64,000 nucleotides of DNA from Betaproteobacteria bacterium SCN2 (GTDB lineage Bacteria; Pseudomonadota; Gammaproteobacteria; Burkholderiales; Thiobacillaceae): assembly GCA_008923285.1 (NCBI GenBank), contig WBSG01000003.1:124001-188000 (forward strand), given 5' to 3'. The translations under genes were made by a program, and so were the position numbers. Shown piece after piece: positions 1 through 9,528 of this stretch. Below the pieces are notes generated by a model. The model saw only the letters and a program-made list of their open reading frames with translations. It did not search any database and had not been told where the DNA came from. Position 1 is the first letter of the stretch, and each line of letters starts with the position of its first letter.

Positions 1-577
1 CCAGGCGCACGCGGTCGGCGCGCTTGACGGCAACCTGTTTGGCCGGGTCGATGTATTTGGTGTCCTTGCGCTTGCGCATGGTCAGCGCGATCGCCGCCAC
101 GATCGCCACCAGCAGGATGACGGCAGCAAGTTCGAAAGCATAGACGTATTCGGTGTAGAGCAGCCTGCCCAGTTCTTTGGTGTTGCTGTAGTCCGCCGGC
201 TTGGGCACCGGTGCCGGCACCTTATCGAGGCCGAAAAAGCGGCCGCCCAGCACCACGGCCATTTCCAGCATGAGCAGGATCGCCACCGGCAGCGCCAGCG
301 GCAGGTAGTCCCAGAAGCCTTCCTTGAGCTTGTCGAGGTTGATGTCGAGCATCATCACCACGAACAGGAACAGCACCATGACCGCGCCGACGTAGACCAG
401 CACCAGCGTGATGGCGAGGAACTCGGCCTCCAGCGTCATCCACAGCCCGGCGGCGGTGAAGAAGGCCAGCACCAGGTAGAGCGCGGCATGCACCGGGTTG
501 CGCGCAGTGATAACGCGCAGCCCCGCGAACAGCAGGATGGCGGAGAAGAAGTAGAAAATGAACTGGTCGAAGGTCAT
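1..577 (-). CDS. nuoJ: NADH-quinone oxidoreductase subunit J (partial, 3' end outside window)
   Basis: Membrane-arm subunit of respiratory complex I, in the proton-pumping part of the inner membrane. Translating the minus strand from the ATG at 577 gives MTFDQFIFYFFSAILLF, then several hydrophobic helices. These include the conserved stretch LVLVYVGAVMVLFLFVVMML (about residues 57-76), the NuoJ helix with a pi-bulge. The frame stays open to base 1, about 192 residues, so the stop codon lies beyond the window. The start is 4 bases after the nuoI stop, consistent with one polycistronic message. NuoJ is usually 170-210 residues, so little should be missing. The call rests on the sequence and on its position after nuoI. 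Confidence 0.93.
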   Translation of the reverse strand, partial: MTFDQFIFYFFSAILLFAGLRVITARNPVHAALYLVLAFFTAAGLWMTLEAEFLAITLVLVYVGAVMVLFLFVVMMLDINLDKLKEGFWDYLPLALPVAILLMLEMAVVLGGRFFGLDKVPAPVPKPADYSNTKELGRLLYTEYVYAFELAAVILLVAIVAAIALTMRKRKDTKYIDPAKQVAVKRADRVRL

Positions 578-581
578 CGCA

Positions 582-1070
582 TCACCGGTATTGGGCGTCC
601 TGTTCGCGGCGCGCGGCGATTTCTGCCTCGTACTTGTCGCCCACCGCCAGCAGCATGGGCTTGGTGTAGTAGAGGTCACCGCGCTTCTCGCCGTGGTATT
701 CGAGGATGTGGGTTTCCACAATGGAATCCACCGGACAGGACTCCTCGCAGAAGCCGCAGAAAATGCACTTGGTCAGATCGATGTCGTAGCGCGTGGTGCG
801 GCGGCTGCCGTCGGCGCGCTGCTCGGATTCGATGGTGATGGCCAGCGCCGGACATACCGCCTCGCACAGCTTGCAGGCAATGCAGCGCTCCTCGCCGTTG
901 GGGTAGCGACGCAACGCGTGCAGACCGCGGAAACGGGGCGATTGCGGGGTCTTTTCTTCCGGGAACTGCACCGTGATCTTGCGCGCGAACAGATAGCGGC
1001 CGGTCAGGCGCATGCCCTTGAGCAGTTCCCACAGGATCAGGCTATTGAGGAAATTGAAGAAGCGTTTCAT
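582..1070 (-). CDS. nuoI: NADH-quinone oxidoreductase subunit I (2x[4Fe-4S] ferredoxin-like)
   Basis: Peripheral-arm subunit of complex I carrying clusters N6a and N6b, which pass electrons toward N2 on NuoB. The 162-residue protein has two textbook CxxCxxCxxxCP motifs: [12 protein letters not shown] around residue 60 and [12 protein letters not shown] around residue 99. The length matches the short bacterial form of the family. The ATG at 1070 has a Shine-Dalgarno-like GGAG a few bases upstream. It lies between nuoH (11-bp gap) and nuoJ (4-bp gap) in the nuo operon. The N-terminus ([20 protein letters not shown]) is an amphipathic membrane-associated segment normal for NuoI. Confidence 0.98.
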   Translation of the reverse strand: MKRFFNFLNSLILWELLKGMRLTGRYLFARKITVQFPEEKTPQSPRFRGLHALRRYPNGEERCIACKLCEAVCPALAITIESEQRADGSRRTTRYDIDLTKCIFCGFCEESCPVDSIVETHILEYHGEKRGDLYYTKPMLLAVGDKYEAEIAARREQDAQYR

Positions 1071-1080
1071 CCCGTTCTCC

Positions 1081-2097
1081 TCAGTGGAACCAGTGCTTGA
1101 ACGGGGTCTGCATCATGCCGCCGACGAAGACGATCCAGACGATGGTGATGGGGATGAACACCTTCCAGCCCAGGCGCATGATCTGGTCATATCTGTATCT
1201 GGGGAAAGTCGCGCGGAACCACAGGAACAGGAACAGCACGAAAGCCACCTTCGCCGCCCACCACAGGAAACCGTCCGGCAGGAAGGGGAACGGCGACAGC
1301 CAGCCACCTAGGAACATGAGCGTGGTCAGCGCCGCGATCAGGATCATGTTGGCGTATTCGGCCAGGAAGAACACGGCGAAGGCCATGCCTGAATATTCCA
1401 CGTGGAAGCCGGCGACAATCTCGGATTCGCCCTCGGCCACGTCGAAGGGCGCGCGGTTGGTCTCGGCCACGCCGGAAATCAGATAAACGAGGAAGAGCGG
1501 GAACAGCGGCAGGAAGTACCAGTGCCAGAAACCGCCCGCCTGCCCGTTCACGATGTCGGTGAGATTGAGGCTTTGCGAGGCCATGAGCACACCGACCAGG
1601 GCGAAGCCCATGGCAATCTCGTAGGACACGATCTGCGCCGCCGAGCGCATGGCGCCGAGAAAAGCGTATTTCGAGTTGGAGGCCCAGCCCGCCACGATCA
1701 CGCCGTACACGCCCATGGAGGTGATGGCCATGACGTACAAAAGTCCGGCGTTGATGTCGGCCAGCACCCAGTTCTCGGCGAATGGAATCACCGCCCACGC
1801 CGCCAGCGCCGGCGCGATGGCCAGCACCGGACCGAGGATGAACAGGCCCTTGTTGGCGCCAGAAGGAATGATGACTTCCTTCATCAAGAGCTTTATGCCG
1901 TCGGCGATGGGCTGCAGCAGGCCCTGCCAGCCCACGCGATTGGGGCCGATGCGCACCTGCATCCAGCCGATGACCTTTCTTTCTGCATAGGTCAGGTAGG
2001 CCACGCCCAGCATCAACGGCGCAATGATCAACATGATCTTGACCAAGGTCCACACCGGGGTCCAGGCCGGGCCGAGGAGGTTCTGCATGAATTCCAT
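1081..2097 (-). CDS. nuoH: NADH-quinone oxidoreductase subunit H
   Basis: Membrane subunit at the junction of the two arms of complex I; it forms much of the quinone-binding chamber with NuoB and NuoD. The 338-residue product is strongly hydrophobic, with about eight transmembrane helices. It contains the family signatures [23 protein letters not shown] (about residues 51-73) and the acidic loop [20 protein letters not shown] (about 211-230). Length is normal. Its ATG overlaps the nuoG stop by one base (TGATG), so the two are probably translationally coupled. Confidence 0.98.
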   Translation of the reverse strand: MEFMQNLLGPAWTPVWTLVKIMLIIAPLMLGVAYLTYAERKVIGWMQVRIGPNRVGWQGLLQPIADGIKLLMKEVIIPSGANKGLFILGPVLAIAPALAAWAVIPFAENWVLADINAGLLYVMAITSMGVYGVIVAGWASNSKYAFLGAMRSAAQIVSYEIAMGFALVGVLMASQSLNLTDIVNGQAGGFWHWYFLPLFPLFLVYLISGVAETNRAPFDVAEGESEIVAGFHVEYSGMAFAVFFLAEYANMILIAALTTLMFLGGWLSPFPFLPDGFLWWAAKVAFVLFLFLWFRATFPRYRYDQIMRLGWKVFIPITIVWIVFVGGMMQTPFKHWFH

Positions 2098-4457
2098 CAG
2101 GCGCGCTCCACGGTCAGTTCGCCGAACAGCGGACCCAGGCCAGCGGTCACCGGATGCGCGCCGGGCAGGCGCACGCAGTTGCTCGGCAGACAGTCGTCGC
2201 GCTCGATGCGGATGACGAGCGAGCCCTGGCCCTGGCGGATCACCGCCATGCCGCCGGCGCCGAGGCCGAGTTTTTCCAGCAGCATGCCTGAGGCATGCGC
2301 GATCGGGGGCTTGCCATCGGCCGTTCTTTGCAGCGAGGTCGCGCGGCGCACGATGGAGTCGACCTGGTAGATCGGCACTTCACCGATGCGCTCCAGTTTG
2401 TCCGACCTTGTGAACGAAACCGCGACCGGCTCGATGCGATTGTTGAGCAGCTTGCACACATGCGCTTGCGCATCGGGGCCCAAGGCCTCGTCACGCACCG
2501 CCTCGCTGGAGTCGAACTCGAAGCCGGGCAGGTTCAGGAGATTGCCCAGCACGCGCAGCACCTTCCAGGCCGGGCGGGTTTCGCCCAGCGGCTTCACCGC
2601 CCCGTTGAAGCTCTGGATGCGGCCTTCGATGTTGATGAAACTGCCGGAGGTTTCGGTGAAGGGCGAAACCGGCAGCAGCACGTCGGCATAGTCGAGCGCG
2701 GCGTGCTTGTAGGGCGACAGCGCCACCACGAATTCGGCCTCTCGCATGGCGGACAATGCCGCCTGCGGATCACTGCAATCGAACTCCGGCTCGGCGCCCA
2801 GCAGGATCACGGCCTTGCGCGGGGACGCCAGCATCTCGGCCGTGTTCATGCCGGCGACGCCCTGACGGCCCATGGCGGCGCGGCCCGGGATCGCGCCGGC
2901 GGCAATGGCGCCGACGCCGTTGCCGGAATCTCCCAGCACGCCCCATTTCGCGCCGCACAGACGCGCAGCTTCCTGCGCCAGTGTCACCATCTCGGCGAAG
3001 CGCGGATGGTGCTGGGCGAGGTTGCCGATGAATATGCCCTTCTTCTCGCCGCCCGCCATGCTGTCGGCGATGGCCCTGATCTCCGGTGTGACTTCTGCGT
3101 TGCCGGCGACTGCCGGCACGGCCTCGCCTTTCATTTCCGCCAGCGCGCGCACCAGCGCGGCCAGTGCGTCGACCATGCCGTCGGGCGAGACGATGGCCTT
3201 GTTCGCCACCTTGCACAGGTAGTCCTCGACCACCGGGTTGATGAGGTTCATGCCAGCGCCCCAGCGCACGGCATGGCGCAAGCGCAGAGCCAGCAGCGGA
3301 TGGTCCTTGCGCAGGGTCGAGCCCACCACCAGGAAGCGGTCGAGCTTGCTCAGGTCGGCCACGTTCATGCCCAGCCAGAAGGCGCCGTGCGCCTGGGCGT
3401 CGAGGCGGAAGTCGCTTTGCCTCAGGCGATGGTCGATATTGCCCGAGCCCAGTTCGCGCATGAGTTTCTGCAACAGGTACAGTTCTTCCACGGTCTGTGT
3501 GGGAGAAGCCAGCGCGCCGACCTGTTCGGCGCCAGCATTGACCTGGATTTCGCGCAGGCGGCTGGCGACCAGCGTCAACGCGGCTTGCCAGTCGGCTTCC
3601 ACCCACTGGCCGTTTTCCCTGATCATGGGTTTGGTCAGGCGCTCGTCGCTGTTGAGGCCTTCATAGGAAAAGCGGTCGCGGTCGGAAAGCCAGCATTCAT
3701 TGATGTCTTCGTTGTCCAGCGGCAGCACGCGCATGACGCGGCCGTTCTTGACCTGTATCTGCAGGTTGGAGCCGAGCGAGTCGTGCGGGCTCACGCCCTT
3801 CCTGCGCGACAGCTCCCAGTTGCGCGCCGAATAGCGGAACGGCTTGCTGGTGAGCGCACCGACCGGGCACAGGTCGATGATGTTGCCGGACAGTTCCGAG
3901 TCAATGGTCTTGTCGATGAAGGGCATGATCTCGGCATGTTCGCCGCGGAAGGCCTGGCCCATTTCCATGATGCCGGCGATTTCCTGGCCGAAGCGCACGC
4001 AGCGCGTGCAGTGGATGCAGCGCGTCATGTCGGTGGCCACCAGCGGGCCGAGATTCTTTTCCACCACCACGCGCTTGGGTTCGGCATAACGCGAGCTGCT
4101 GCCGCCGTAGCCCACGGCAAGATCCTGCAGCTGGCATTCGCCGCCTTGGTCGCAGATCGGGCAGTCGAGCGGGTGGTTGATGAGCAGGAACTCCATCACG
4201 CCCTTCTGCGCCTGGACGGCGTAATCGGAGCGCGTCATCACCTTCATGCCGTCGGACACCGGCGTGGCGCAGGCCGGCAGCGGCTTGGGCGCCTTCTCCA
4301 CCTGCACCAGGCACATGCGGCAGTTGGCGGCGATGGACAGCTTCTTGTGGTAGCAGAAATGCGGGATGTAGATGCCGAGCTTGTGCGCGGCGTCCATCAC
4401 CGTGGTGCCGGGCTCCACCTCGATCTGCTGGCCGTCGATTTCAACGTTCAAACCCAT
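2097..4457 (-). CDS. nuoG: NADH-quinone oxidoreductase subunit G
   Basis: Large iron-sulfur subunit of complex I that carries electrons from the NADH module to NuoI. The N-terminal ferredoxin-like domain has the [2Fe-2S] cysteines in [17 protein letters not shown] (about residues 34-50) and a later Cys in LPACATPV. The N3-type [4Fe-4S] ligands are in [16 protein letters not shown] and the next cluster in [10 protein letters not shown]. The C-terminal part belongs to the molybdopterin oxidoreductase fold, which in NuoG holds no cofactor. At 786 residues it is a typical betaproteobacterial NuoG, shorter than the E. coli form. It starts with ATG 3 bp after the nuoF stop. Confidence 0.98.
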   Translation of the reverse strand: MGLNVEIDGQQIEVEPGTTVMDAAHKLGIYIPHFCYHKKLSIAANCRMCLVQVEKAPKPLPACATPVSDGMKVMTRSDYAVQAQKGVMEFLLINHPLDCPICDQGGECQLQDLAVGYGGSSSRYAEPKRVVVEKNLGPLVATDMTRCIHCTRCVRFGQEIAGIMEMGQAFRGEHAEIMPFIDKTIDSELSGNIIDLCPVGALTSKPFRYSARNWELSRRKGVSPHDSLGSNLQIQVKNGRVMRVLPLDNEDINECWLSDRDRFSYEGLNSDERLTKPMIRENGQWVEADWQAALTLVASRLREIQVNAGAEQVGALASPTQTVEELYLLQKLMRELGSGNIDHRLRQSDFRLDAQAHGAFWLGMNVADLSKLDRFLVVGSTLRKDHPLLALRLRHAVRWGAGMNLINPVVEDYLCKVANKAIVSPDGMVDALAALVRALAEMKGEAVPAVAGNAEVTPEIRAIADSMAGGEKKGIFIGNLAQHHPRFAEMVTLAQEAARLCGAKWGVLGDSGNGVGAIAAGAIPGRAAMGRQGVAGMNTAEMLASPRKAVILLGAEPEFDCSDPQAALSAMREAEFVVALSPYKHAALDYADVLLPVSPFTETSGSFINIEGRIQSFNGAVKPLGETRPAWKVLRVLGNLLNLPGFEFDSSEAVRDEALGPDAQAHVCKLLNNRIEPVAVSFTRSDKLERIGEVPIYQVDSIVRRATSLQRTADGKPPIAHASGMLLEKLGLGAGGMAVIRQGQGSLVIRIERDDCLPSNCVRLPGAHPVTAGLGPLFGELTVERA

Positions 4458-4460
4458 CGC

Positions 4461-5735
4461 TTACACCATGCACCTTTTATGTTCGATGTGATACTCGAAC
4501 TCGTTTCTGTAGTGTTTGAGCATGCCCTGCACCGGCATGGCGGCGGCGTCGCCCAGCGCGCAGATGGTGCGCCCGGCGATGTTGGCGGCCACGCTGTCCA
4601 GCAGCGCCAGGTCTTCCGGGCGGCCCTGGCCCGCTTCGATCCTGTGCACCACGCGGTACATCCAGCCGGTGCCCTCGCGGCAAGGCGTGCACTGGCCGCA
4701 GGATTCCTCGAAATAGAAATAGGACAGGCGCTCCAGCGCCTTGACCATGCATACCGTCTCGTCCATCACGATCACCGCGCCCGAACCCAGCATGGAGCCG
4801 GCCTTGGCGATGGAATCGAAGTCCATGGTGCAGTCCAGCATGATCTCGCCCGGCAGCACCGGCGCCGAGGAACCTCCCGGGATCACGGCCTTGAGCTTGC
4901 GCCCGCCCTTCACCCCGCCGGCCATTTCCAGCAATTGCGAGAACGGCGTGCCCAGCGGGATTTCGTAATTGCCCGGCTTTTCCACATGGCCGGAAACCGA
5001 GAACAGCTTGGTGCCGCCGTTGTTAGGCTTGCCCAACTCGAGGAACTTCTGTCCGCCCTCGCGCATGATGTAGGGAATACTGGCCAGCGTCTCGGTATTG
5101 TTGATGGTGGTCGGCTTGCCATAGAGGCCAAAAGACGCCGGGAACGGCGGCTTGAAGCGCGGCTGGCCCTTCTTGCCCTCGATCGATTCGAGCAGCGCGG
5201 TTTCCTCGCCGCAGATGTAGGCGCCGTAGCCGTGGTGGTTGTAGAGGTTGAAGGAAAAGCCCGAGCCGAGGATGTTGTCGCCGAGGTAGCCGGCAGCGCG
5301 CGCCTCTTCGACCGCGCGCTCCATGCCTTCGTAGATGTCCCAGATCTCGCCGTGGATATAGTTGTAGCCTGCCTTGGCCCCTAATGTATAGCCGGCGATG
5401 ATCATGCCCTCGATCAGCGCGTGCGGGTTGTAGCGCATGATGTCGCGGTCCTTGAAGGTGCCGGGCTCGCCCTCGTCGGAATTGCAGACGATGTACTTGT
5501 CGCCGGGGAACTGGCGCGGCATGAAGCTCCACTTCAAGCCGGTCGGAAAGCCGGCGCCGCCGCGGCCGCGCAGGGCCGAGGTCTTCACTTCGGCGATAAT
5601 GTCTTCGGCCGGCGTTTTTTCCGCCAGGATTTTCTTCAGCGCGGCATAGCCGCCTGCGCTTTCATACGTCGAGAGCTTCCACGGCTCCGGCAGATGGAGC
5701 GTATTGAAGATGACGGGGCCGCCTTGGATAACCAT
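4461..5735 (-). CDS. nuoF: NADH-quinone oxidoreductase subunit F (NADH/FMN/N3 subunit)
   Basis: Catalytic NADH-oxidising subunit of complex I. The glycine-rich NADH/FMN site [14 protein letters not shown] is at about residues 54-67, the second nucleotide motif [15 protein letters not shown] around 175, and the [4Fe-4S] motif [13 protein letters not shown] around 346. The length (424) is usual. It is followed 3 bp later by nuoG and preceded 2 bp earlier by nuoE. The N-terminus [19 protein letters not shown] fits homologues, and the ATG at 5735 is the natural start. Confidence 0.98.
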   Translation of the reverse strand: MVIQGGPVIFNTLHLPEPWKLSTYESAGGYAALKKILAEKTPAEDIIAEVKTSALRGRGGAGFPTGLKWSFMPRQFPGDKYIVCNSDEGEPGTFKDRDIMRYNPHALIEGMIIAGYTLGAKAGYNYIHGEIWDIYEGMERAVEEARAAGYLGDNILGSGFSFNLYNHHGYGAYICGEETALLESIEGKKGQPRFKPPFPASFGLYGKPTTINNTETLASIPYIMREGGQKFLELGKPNNGGTKLFSVSGHVEKPGNYEIPLGTPFSQLLEMAGGVKGGRKLKAVIPGGSSAPVLPGEIMLDCTMDFDSIAKAGSMLGSGAVIVMDETVCMVKALERLSYFYFEESCGQCTPCREGTGWMYRVVHRIEAGQGRPEDLALLDSVAANIAGRTICALGDAAAMPVQGMLKHYRNEFEYHIEHKRCMV

Positions 5736-5737
5736 GC

Positions 5738-6217
5738 TTATTTCTTCTTCAGTTCTTCGAGCAAGGCATCCACTTTCGCGTCATCGAGAAAGCTTTCCAT
5801 GCGGTGGTTGTTGACCAGCAGGAGCGGTGCGTCGCCGCAGGCGCCCATGCACTCGCCTTCGACCAGTGTGAACGCCTTGTCCTCGGTGGTCTCGCCGAAC
5901 TCGATGCCCAGTTTCTGTTTGAGCCGGTCGGCGATGCGGTCAGCGCCCATCAGCTTGCACGGCAGGTTGGTGCACACGCAGAGCTTGTGTTTGCCCACCG
6001 GCTGGGTGTTGTACATGTTGTAGAAGGTCGCCACTTCGTAAACGGCGATCGGCTGCATGCCGAGGTAATGAGCGACGAAGTCCATGACTTCGTTGGACAA
6101 CCAGCCCTTTTCCACCTGGGCGATGCGCAGCGCGGACATCACCGCGGACTGGCGCTGATCAAGCGGGTACTTGGCGATTTCCTTGTCGATCTGGGCGAGA
6201 GATTCGGTGCTAAGCAT
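5738..6217 (-). CDS. nuoE: NADH-quinone oxidoreductase subunit E ([2Fe-2S] thioredoxin-like)
   Basis: Subunit of the NADH dehydrogenase module, forming the dimeric unit with NuoF and carrying the off-path N1a [2Fe-2S] cluster. The four ligand cysteines are visible in CTNLPC (about residues 83-88) and CMGAC (about 124-128). The protein is 159 residues with a helical N-terminus and thioredoxin-like C-terminus, as expected. It begins 5 bp after the nuoD stop. Confidence 0.98.
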   Translation of the reverse strand: MLSTESLAQIDKEIAKYPLDQRQSAVMSALRIAQVEKGWLSNEVMDFVAHYLGMQPIAVYEVATFYNMYNTQPVGKHKLCVCTNLPCKLMGADRIADRLKQKLGIEFGETTEDKAFTLVEGECMGACGDAPLLLVNNHRMESFLDDAKVDALLEELKKK

Positions 6218-6222
6218 ATCGA

Positions 6223-7476
6223 TTACCTGTCAATTTCACCGAATACGATGTCCTGCGTGCCGATGATCGCGACCACGTCGGCAATCATGTGGCCGCGGCT
6301 CATTTCGTCCAGCGCCGCCAGGTGGGCAAAGCCGGGCGCGCGGATTTTCAGGCGGTAGGGCTTGTTGGCGCCATCGGACACCAGATAGATGCCGAACTCG
6401 CCCTTGGGATGCTCCACCGCTGCATAGCATTCGCCCTCGGGCACATGCATGCCTTCGGTGAAGAGCTTGAAGTGGTGGATCAGCTCTTCCATGTTCTGCT
6501 TCATGTCCACGCGCGAGGGCGGCGCCACCTTGTGGTTGTCGGTGATGACCGGGCCGGGGTTCTTGCGCAGCCAGTCCACACACTGCTTGATGATGCGGTT
6601 GGATTGCCTGAACTCTTCCATGCGCACGAGGTAACGGTCATAGCAGTCGCCATTGACGCCGACCGGAATGTCGAACTCCATGCGGTCGTAGACTTCATAG
6701 GGCTGCTTCTTGCGCAGGTCCCACTCCACGCCGGAGCCCCTCAGCATGGGACCTGTGAAGCCCAGTGCCTGGGCGCGCTCGGGCGAGACCACGCCGATGC
6801 CCACGGTGCGCTGCTTCCAGATGCGGTTGTCGGTCAAGAGGGTTTCGTACTCGTCGACGTAGCCGGGAAAACGGTTGGTGAAATCCTCGATGAAATCGAG
6901 CATCGAGCCCTGCCTGTTTTCATTCAGCTTCTTCACCGCCTCGGCATTGTGAAATCTGGACGCCTGATACTGCGGCATGCTGTCCGGCAGGTCGCGGTAG
7001 ACCCCGCCCGGGCGGTAGTAGGCGGCATGCAGGCGCGCGCCCGACACCGCCTCATAACAGTCCATCAGGTCTTCGCGTTCACGGAAGGCGTAAAGGAACA
7101 TGGTCATCGCGCCGACGTCCAGCGCGTGCGCGCCGATCCACAACAGGTGGTTGAGGATACGGGTGATCTCGTCGAACATCACACGGATGTATTGCGCGCG
7201 GATGGGCACCTCGATGCCGGCCAGCTTCTCGATGGCCATGACGTAGGCGTGCTCGTTGCACATCATGGACACGTAGTCCAGGCGGTCCATGTAGGGCACC
7301 GACTGGATGAAGGTCTTGTGCTCAGCCAGCTTCTCGGTGGCCCGGTGCAAGAGGCCGATGTGCGGGTCGGCGCGGCAGATCACCTCGCCGTCCAGTTCCA
7401 GCACCAGGCGCAGCACGCCGTGCGCAGCCGGATGCTGGGGACCGAAGTTCATCGTGTAGTTGCGGATTTCAGTCAT
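6223..7476 (-). CDS. nuoD: NADH-quinone oxidoreductase subunit D (49-kDa, quinone site)
   Basis: Core hydrogenase-derived subunit of complex I that helps form the ubiquinone pocket next to cluster N2. The frame stays open upstream to 7779 but overlaps nuoC there. I place the start at the ATG at 7476 because [20 protein letters not shown] is the conserved NuoD N-terminus, giving 417 residues. Typical blocks include [16 protein letters not shown] and [17 protein letters not shown]. The start codon sits inside the end of a 20-codon frame that begins just after nuoC with a near-copy of this N-terminus (see the entry at 7469-7531). Confidence 0.97.
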   Translation of the reverse strand: MTEIRNYTMNFGPQHPAAHGVLRLVLELDGEVICRADPHIGLLHRATEKLAEHKTFIQSVPYMDRLDYVSMMCNEHAYVMAIEKLAGIEVPIRAQYIRVMFDEITRILNHLLWIGAHALDVGAMTMFLYAFREREDLMDCYEAVSGARLHAAYYRPGGVYRDLPDSMPQYQASRFHNAEAVKKLNENRQGSMLDFIEDFTNRFPGYVDEYETLLTDNRIWKQRTVGIGVVSPERAQALGFTGPMLRGSGVEWDLRKKQPYEVYDRMEFDIPVGVNGDCYDRYLVRMEEFRQSNRIIKQCVDWLRKNPGPVITDNHKVAPPSRVDMKQNMEELIHHFKLFTEGMHVPEGECYAAVEHPKGEFGIYLVSDGANKPYRLKIRAPGFAHLAALDEMSRGHMIADVVAIIGTQDIVFGEIDR

Positions 7477-7531
7477 GCTGAAACTCCGCGACGAAACCGG
7501 TTGATTTTGCGTAGTTTCTGATCTCGGCCAT
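7469..7531 (-). other. 20-codon frame resembling a duplicated nuoD start
   Basis: An ATG 1 bp after the nuoC stop codon opens a short frame reading [20 protein letters not shown], ending in a TGA that overlaps the nuoD ATG. Its first seven residues (MAEIRNY) nearly equal those of NuoD (MTEIRNY). The DNA of the two starts matches at about 17 of 23 bases, 55 bp apart and in different frames. This looks like a remnant of an older nuoD start left by a small duplication. Alternatively it acts as a leader that couples nuoD translation to nuoC. Both readings are inference. Confidence 0.5.
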
Positions 7532-7532
7532 G

Positions 7533-8132
7533 TCAGCGCCCTTCCCCGTAATGCTCTTCGCGCACGATACGCGGGGTAATTTCGCGTGGCTCGATCGATA
7601 CCGGCTGGTAGATCACGCGCTGCTGCACCGGATCGTAGCGCATTTCCACATGGCCGGAGAGCGGGAAATCCTTCCTGAACGGATGGCCGACGAAGCCATA
7701 ATCGGTGAGGATGCGGCGCAGGTCGGGATGGCCTTCGAACACGATGCCGAAGAGGTCGAACGCCTCGCGCTCGAACCAATTGGCCGAGGGCCAGATGTCG
7801 GTGACCGATGCCACCATCGGCAGGTCGTCGTCAGGGCAGAACACGCGCACGCGCAGGCGCACGTTGTGCGCGATGGACAGCAAATGGCAGACCACGGCAA
7901 AGCGCGGGCCTTCCCGGCCATCTTCCTTGTAACTGCTGTAGTCCATGCCGCACAGGTCGATCATCTGCGAGAAACGCAGTTCCGGGTGATCGCGCAGCGC
8001 CTGCATGGCCCGTGCGAACAGATCGGGCTTGATCTCGACGGTCAGTTCGCCAAGGCGGTTGTCGGTCTTGACCAGCGCATCGCCGAGGACATTCGGCAGG
8101 CAAGTGGAAAGCGTGTCCGGGGAAAGGGCCAT
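7533..8132 (-). CDS. nuoC: NADH-quinone oxidoreductase subunit C (30-kDa)
   Basis: Peripheral-arm subunit of complex I that packs against NuoD and NuoB; it carries no cofactor. The 199-residue protein includes the family signature around residues 110-150 ([20 protein letters not shown], then [19 protein letters not shown]). The length is that of the stand-alone betaproteobacterial form, not the NuoCD fusion found in E. coli. It starts with ATG 15 bp after the nuoB stop. Confidence 0.98.
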   Translation of the reverse strand: MALSPDTLSTCLPNVLGDALVKTDNRLGELTVEIKPDLFARAMQALRDHPELRFSQMIDLCGMDYSSYKEDGREGPRFAVVCHLLSIAHNVRLRVRVFCPDDDLPMVASVTDIWPSANWFEREAFDLFGIVFEGHPDLRRILTDYGFVGHPFRKDFPLSGHVEMRYDPVQQRVIYQPVSIEPREITPRIVREEHYGEGR

Positions 8133-8147
8133 GGGCTGTATTTCGAA

Positions 8148-8624
8148 TTATCTGGCGATGGTGTTGGTGCGCCTGATCTTGTTCTGCAACTGGATCAGGC
8201 CGAACAACAGGGCTTCCGCCGTCGGCGGGCAGCCCGGCACGTAGATGTCCACCGGCACGATGCGGTCGCAGCCGCGCACGACCGAATAGGAATAATGATA
8301 ATAGCCGCCGCCATTGGCGCATGAGCCCATGGAAATCACCCAGCGCGGCTCGGCCATCTGGTCGTACACCTTGCGCAGCGCCGGTGCCATCTTGTTGCAC
8401 AGGGTTCCCGCCACGATCATCACGTCGGACTGCCTGGGGCTCGGGCGAAAGACGATGCCGAAACGGTCGAGGTCGTAGCGCGACGCGCCCGCCTGCATCA
8501 TCTCCACCGCACAGCAGGCAAGGCCAAAGGTCATCGGCCACATCGAGCCGGTGCGCGTGTAGTTGATGATGGTGTCGAGAGAGGTGGTGACGAAACCTTT
8601 GTCGAGGACGCCTTCAATACTCAT
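8148..8624 (-). CDS. nuoB: NADH-quinone oxidoreductase subunit B (cluster N2)
   Basis: Holds the terminal iron-sulfur cluster N2 that reduces ubiquinone. The four ligands are seen as the adjacent cysteine pair in [12 protein letters not shown] (about residues 36-37), the Cys in [15 protein letters not shown], and the Cys in [12 protein letters not shown]. At 158 residues with an ATG start at 8624 the length is normal. Unusually, it is separated from nuoA by about 240 bp of non-coding repeat (8636-8863). The two genes are normally nearly contiguous. Confidence 0.98.
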   Translation of the reverse strand: MSIEGVLDKGFVTTSLDTIINYTRTGSMWPMTFGLACCAVEMMQAGASRYDLDRFGIVFRPSPRQSDVMIVAGTLCNKMAPALRKVYDQMAEPRWVISMGSCANGGGYYHYSYSVVRGCDRIVPVDIYVPGCPPTAEALLFGLIQLQNKIRRTNTIAR

Positions 8625-8635
8625 TGTGCTTCCTT

Positions 8636-8863
8636 CGCCCGCTCTGTAGCTGACAGAGCAACATCAAGCATCTGCGAATCGCGGGCAGACCTTTTCGCCG
8701 GGCCGATCCCCATGCCCTGCATGGGGCCCCTCGTCCAACGGCTCAAAAGCGCCCGCTCTGCAATCATCAACCCACCACCAACAGTCAGCGTGTCGCGGGC
8801 AGGCCTTTTCGCCGGGCCGATCCCCATGCCCTGCATGGGGCCCCTCGTCCAACGGCTCAAAAG
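8636..8863. repeat. Two tandem copies of a 114-bp intergenic unit with internal hairpin
   Basis: Two units (8636-8749 and 8750-8863) begin with the same CGCCCGCTCTG. Each then has a 32-bp stretch that differs between copies, followed by a 72-bp block (8679-8750 and 8793-8864) that is identical except for one base. Each block contains an inverted repeat, CCCCATGC / GCATGGGG with a 3-base loop, at 8708-8726 and 8822-8840. The units fill the nuoA-nuoB gap. The 114-bp length is a multiple of three, so the minus strand stays open through them and gives a 38-residue peptide repeat. No family is recognised. I regard it as a small dispersed or amplified intergenic element. Confidence 0.9.
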
Positions 8864-8865
8864 CC

Positions 8866-9222
8866 TTACTCCCATTCGAGCGCTCCCTTCATCCATTCGT
8901 AGATGAAGCCGACGACGAGGATGCCGAGGAAGATCAGCATGGCGACGAAACCGAACATGCCGATTTCTTCCAGCACGACGGCCCACGGAAACAGGAAGGC
9001 GATTTCCAGATCGAACAGGATGAACAGGATGGCGACGAGGTAATAGCGCACGTCGAACTTCATGCGCGCGTCCTCGAAAGCCTCGAAACCGCATTCGTAG
9101 GGGGAAAGTTTCTGGCTGTCCGGCTTGTTGGGCGCAATCAGGCGGCCGGCCATGATGGGCACGAGGCCAAAGGCCAAACCTACCAGTATGAACAACAGTA
9201 TGGGGAGATAATTCTCCAGCAT
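8866..9222 (-). CDS. nuoA: NADH-quinone oxidoreductase subunit A
   Basis: Small membrane subunit of complex I (118 residues, three transmembrane helices) next to the quinone cavity. The conserved loop [21 protein letters not shown] is at about residues 43-63, followed by the helix [19 protein letters not shown]. The ATG at 9222 follows a purine-rich GGCGAGG. It is the first gene of the nuo operon, and a good sigma70-type promoter lies 58-87 bp upstream. Confidence 0.98.
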   Translation of the reverse strand: MLENYLPILLFILVGLAFGLVPIMAGRLIAPNKPDSQKLSPYECGFEAFEDARMKFDVRYYLVAILFILFDLEIAFLFPWAVVLEEIGMFGFVAMLIFLGILVVGFIYEWMKGALEWE

Positions 9223-9240
9223 CCTCGCCTGCCCTCACGA

Positions 9241-9266
9241 TAAAAAACCGTCCTGCATCGGGACGG
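9241..9266 (-). terminator. Hairpin plus U-run between tRNA-Leu and nuoA
   Basis: On the minus strand CCGTCC (9266-9261) and GGACGG (9253-9248) form a 6-bp stem with a 7-base loop, followed directly by TTTTTTA. This has intrinsic-terminator form and would end transcription from tpiA-secG-tRNA-Leu. It lies downstream of the candidate nuo promoter (-10 at 9280-9285). The nuo transcript would therefore carry the same hairpin at its very 5' end, about 20 bases before the ribosome binding site, so it might also act as an attenuator or 5' stabiliser. Confidence 0.7.
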
Positions 9267-9279
9267 TGTTATGACAAGC

Positions 9280-9309
9280 AGTTTAGTGTTGCGAGGCAAA
9301 AACTGTCAA
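9280..9309 (-). promoter_or_regulatory. Candidate sigma70 promoter of the nuo operon
   Basis: On the minus strand a perfect -35 TTGACA (9309-9304), an 18-bp spacer and a -10 TAAACT (9285-9280, 4 of 6 consensus bases) lie between tRNA-Leu and nuoA. The predicted start is near 9273, giving a leader of about 50 bases that begins with the hairpin at 9241-9266. Confidence 0.65.
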
Positions 9310-9389
9310 GCACGCAAAAAGCCTGTTTCCCCATTAAAAACAAGGGGATACAGCATAGTGCTGACTAATGATCACATTATTAAAACTAA

Positions 9390-9474
9390 TGGTGCCGACG
9401 GCGAGACTCGAACTCGCACGACTTTCGTCACTACCCCCTCAAGATAGCGTGTCTACCAATTCCACCACGTCGGC
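9390..9474 (-). tRNA. tRNA-Leu (anticodon GAG)
   Basis: The minus strand gives an 85-base tRNA including an encoded 3' CCA. The acceptor arms GCCGAC and GTCGGC pair, with discriminator A. The D-loop contains TGGTAGACAC, there is a leucine-type long variable arm (GTGACGAAAGTCGT region), and the T arm has GTTCGAGTC. The anticodon loop TTGAGGG sits on stem CTATC/GGTAG and gives anticodon GAG (bases 9440-9438), reading CUC/CUU. The position between secG and nuoA is the common betaproteobacterial arrangement. Confidence 0.97.
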
Positions 9475-9528
9475 CGGTGAAGAACGCGCCTGCCAGATAC
9501 AACGCATTCCGTTGAAACACTGCTCAAA

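Noticed and set aside
7477-7779. Upstream extension of the nuoD frame to 518 residues
   Set aside because: It overlaps nuoC coding sequence, and the conserved NuoD N-terminus starts at 7476. Similar over-extensions were trimmed for glmM, nadK, the lipoprotein peptidase, ppc and purL.
8636-8863. CRISPR-like array
   Set aside because: Only two units, the repeat core is 72 bp, far longer than a CRISPR repeat, and there are no cas genes nearby.
8621-9238. Open minus-strand frame of about 205 codons running through nuoA out of frame and the 114-bp repeats, giving a 38-residue peptide repeat
   Set aside because: It overlaps nuoA in the wrong frame and exists only because the repeat unit is a multiple of three. 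No ribosome site and no family.
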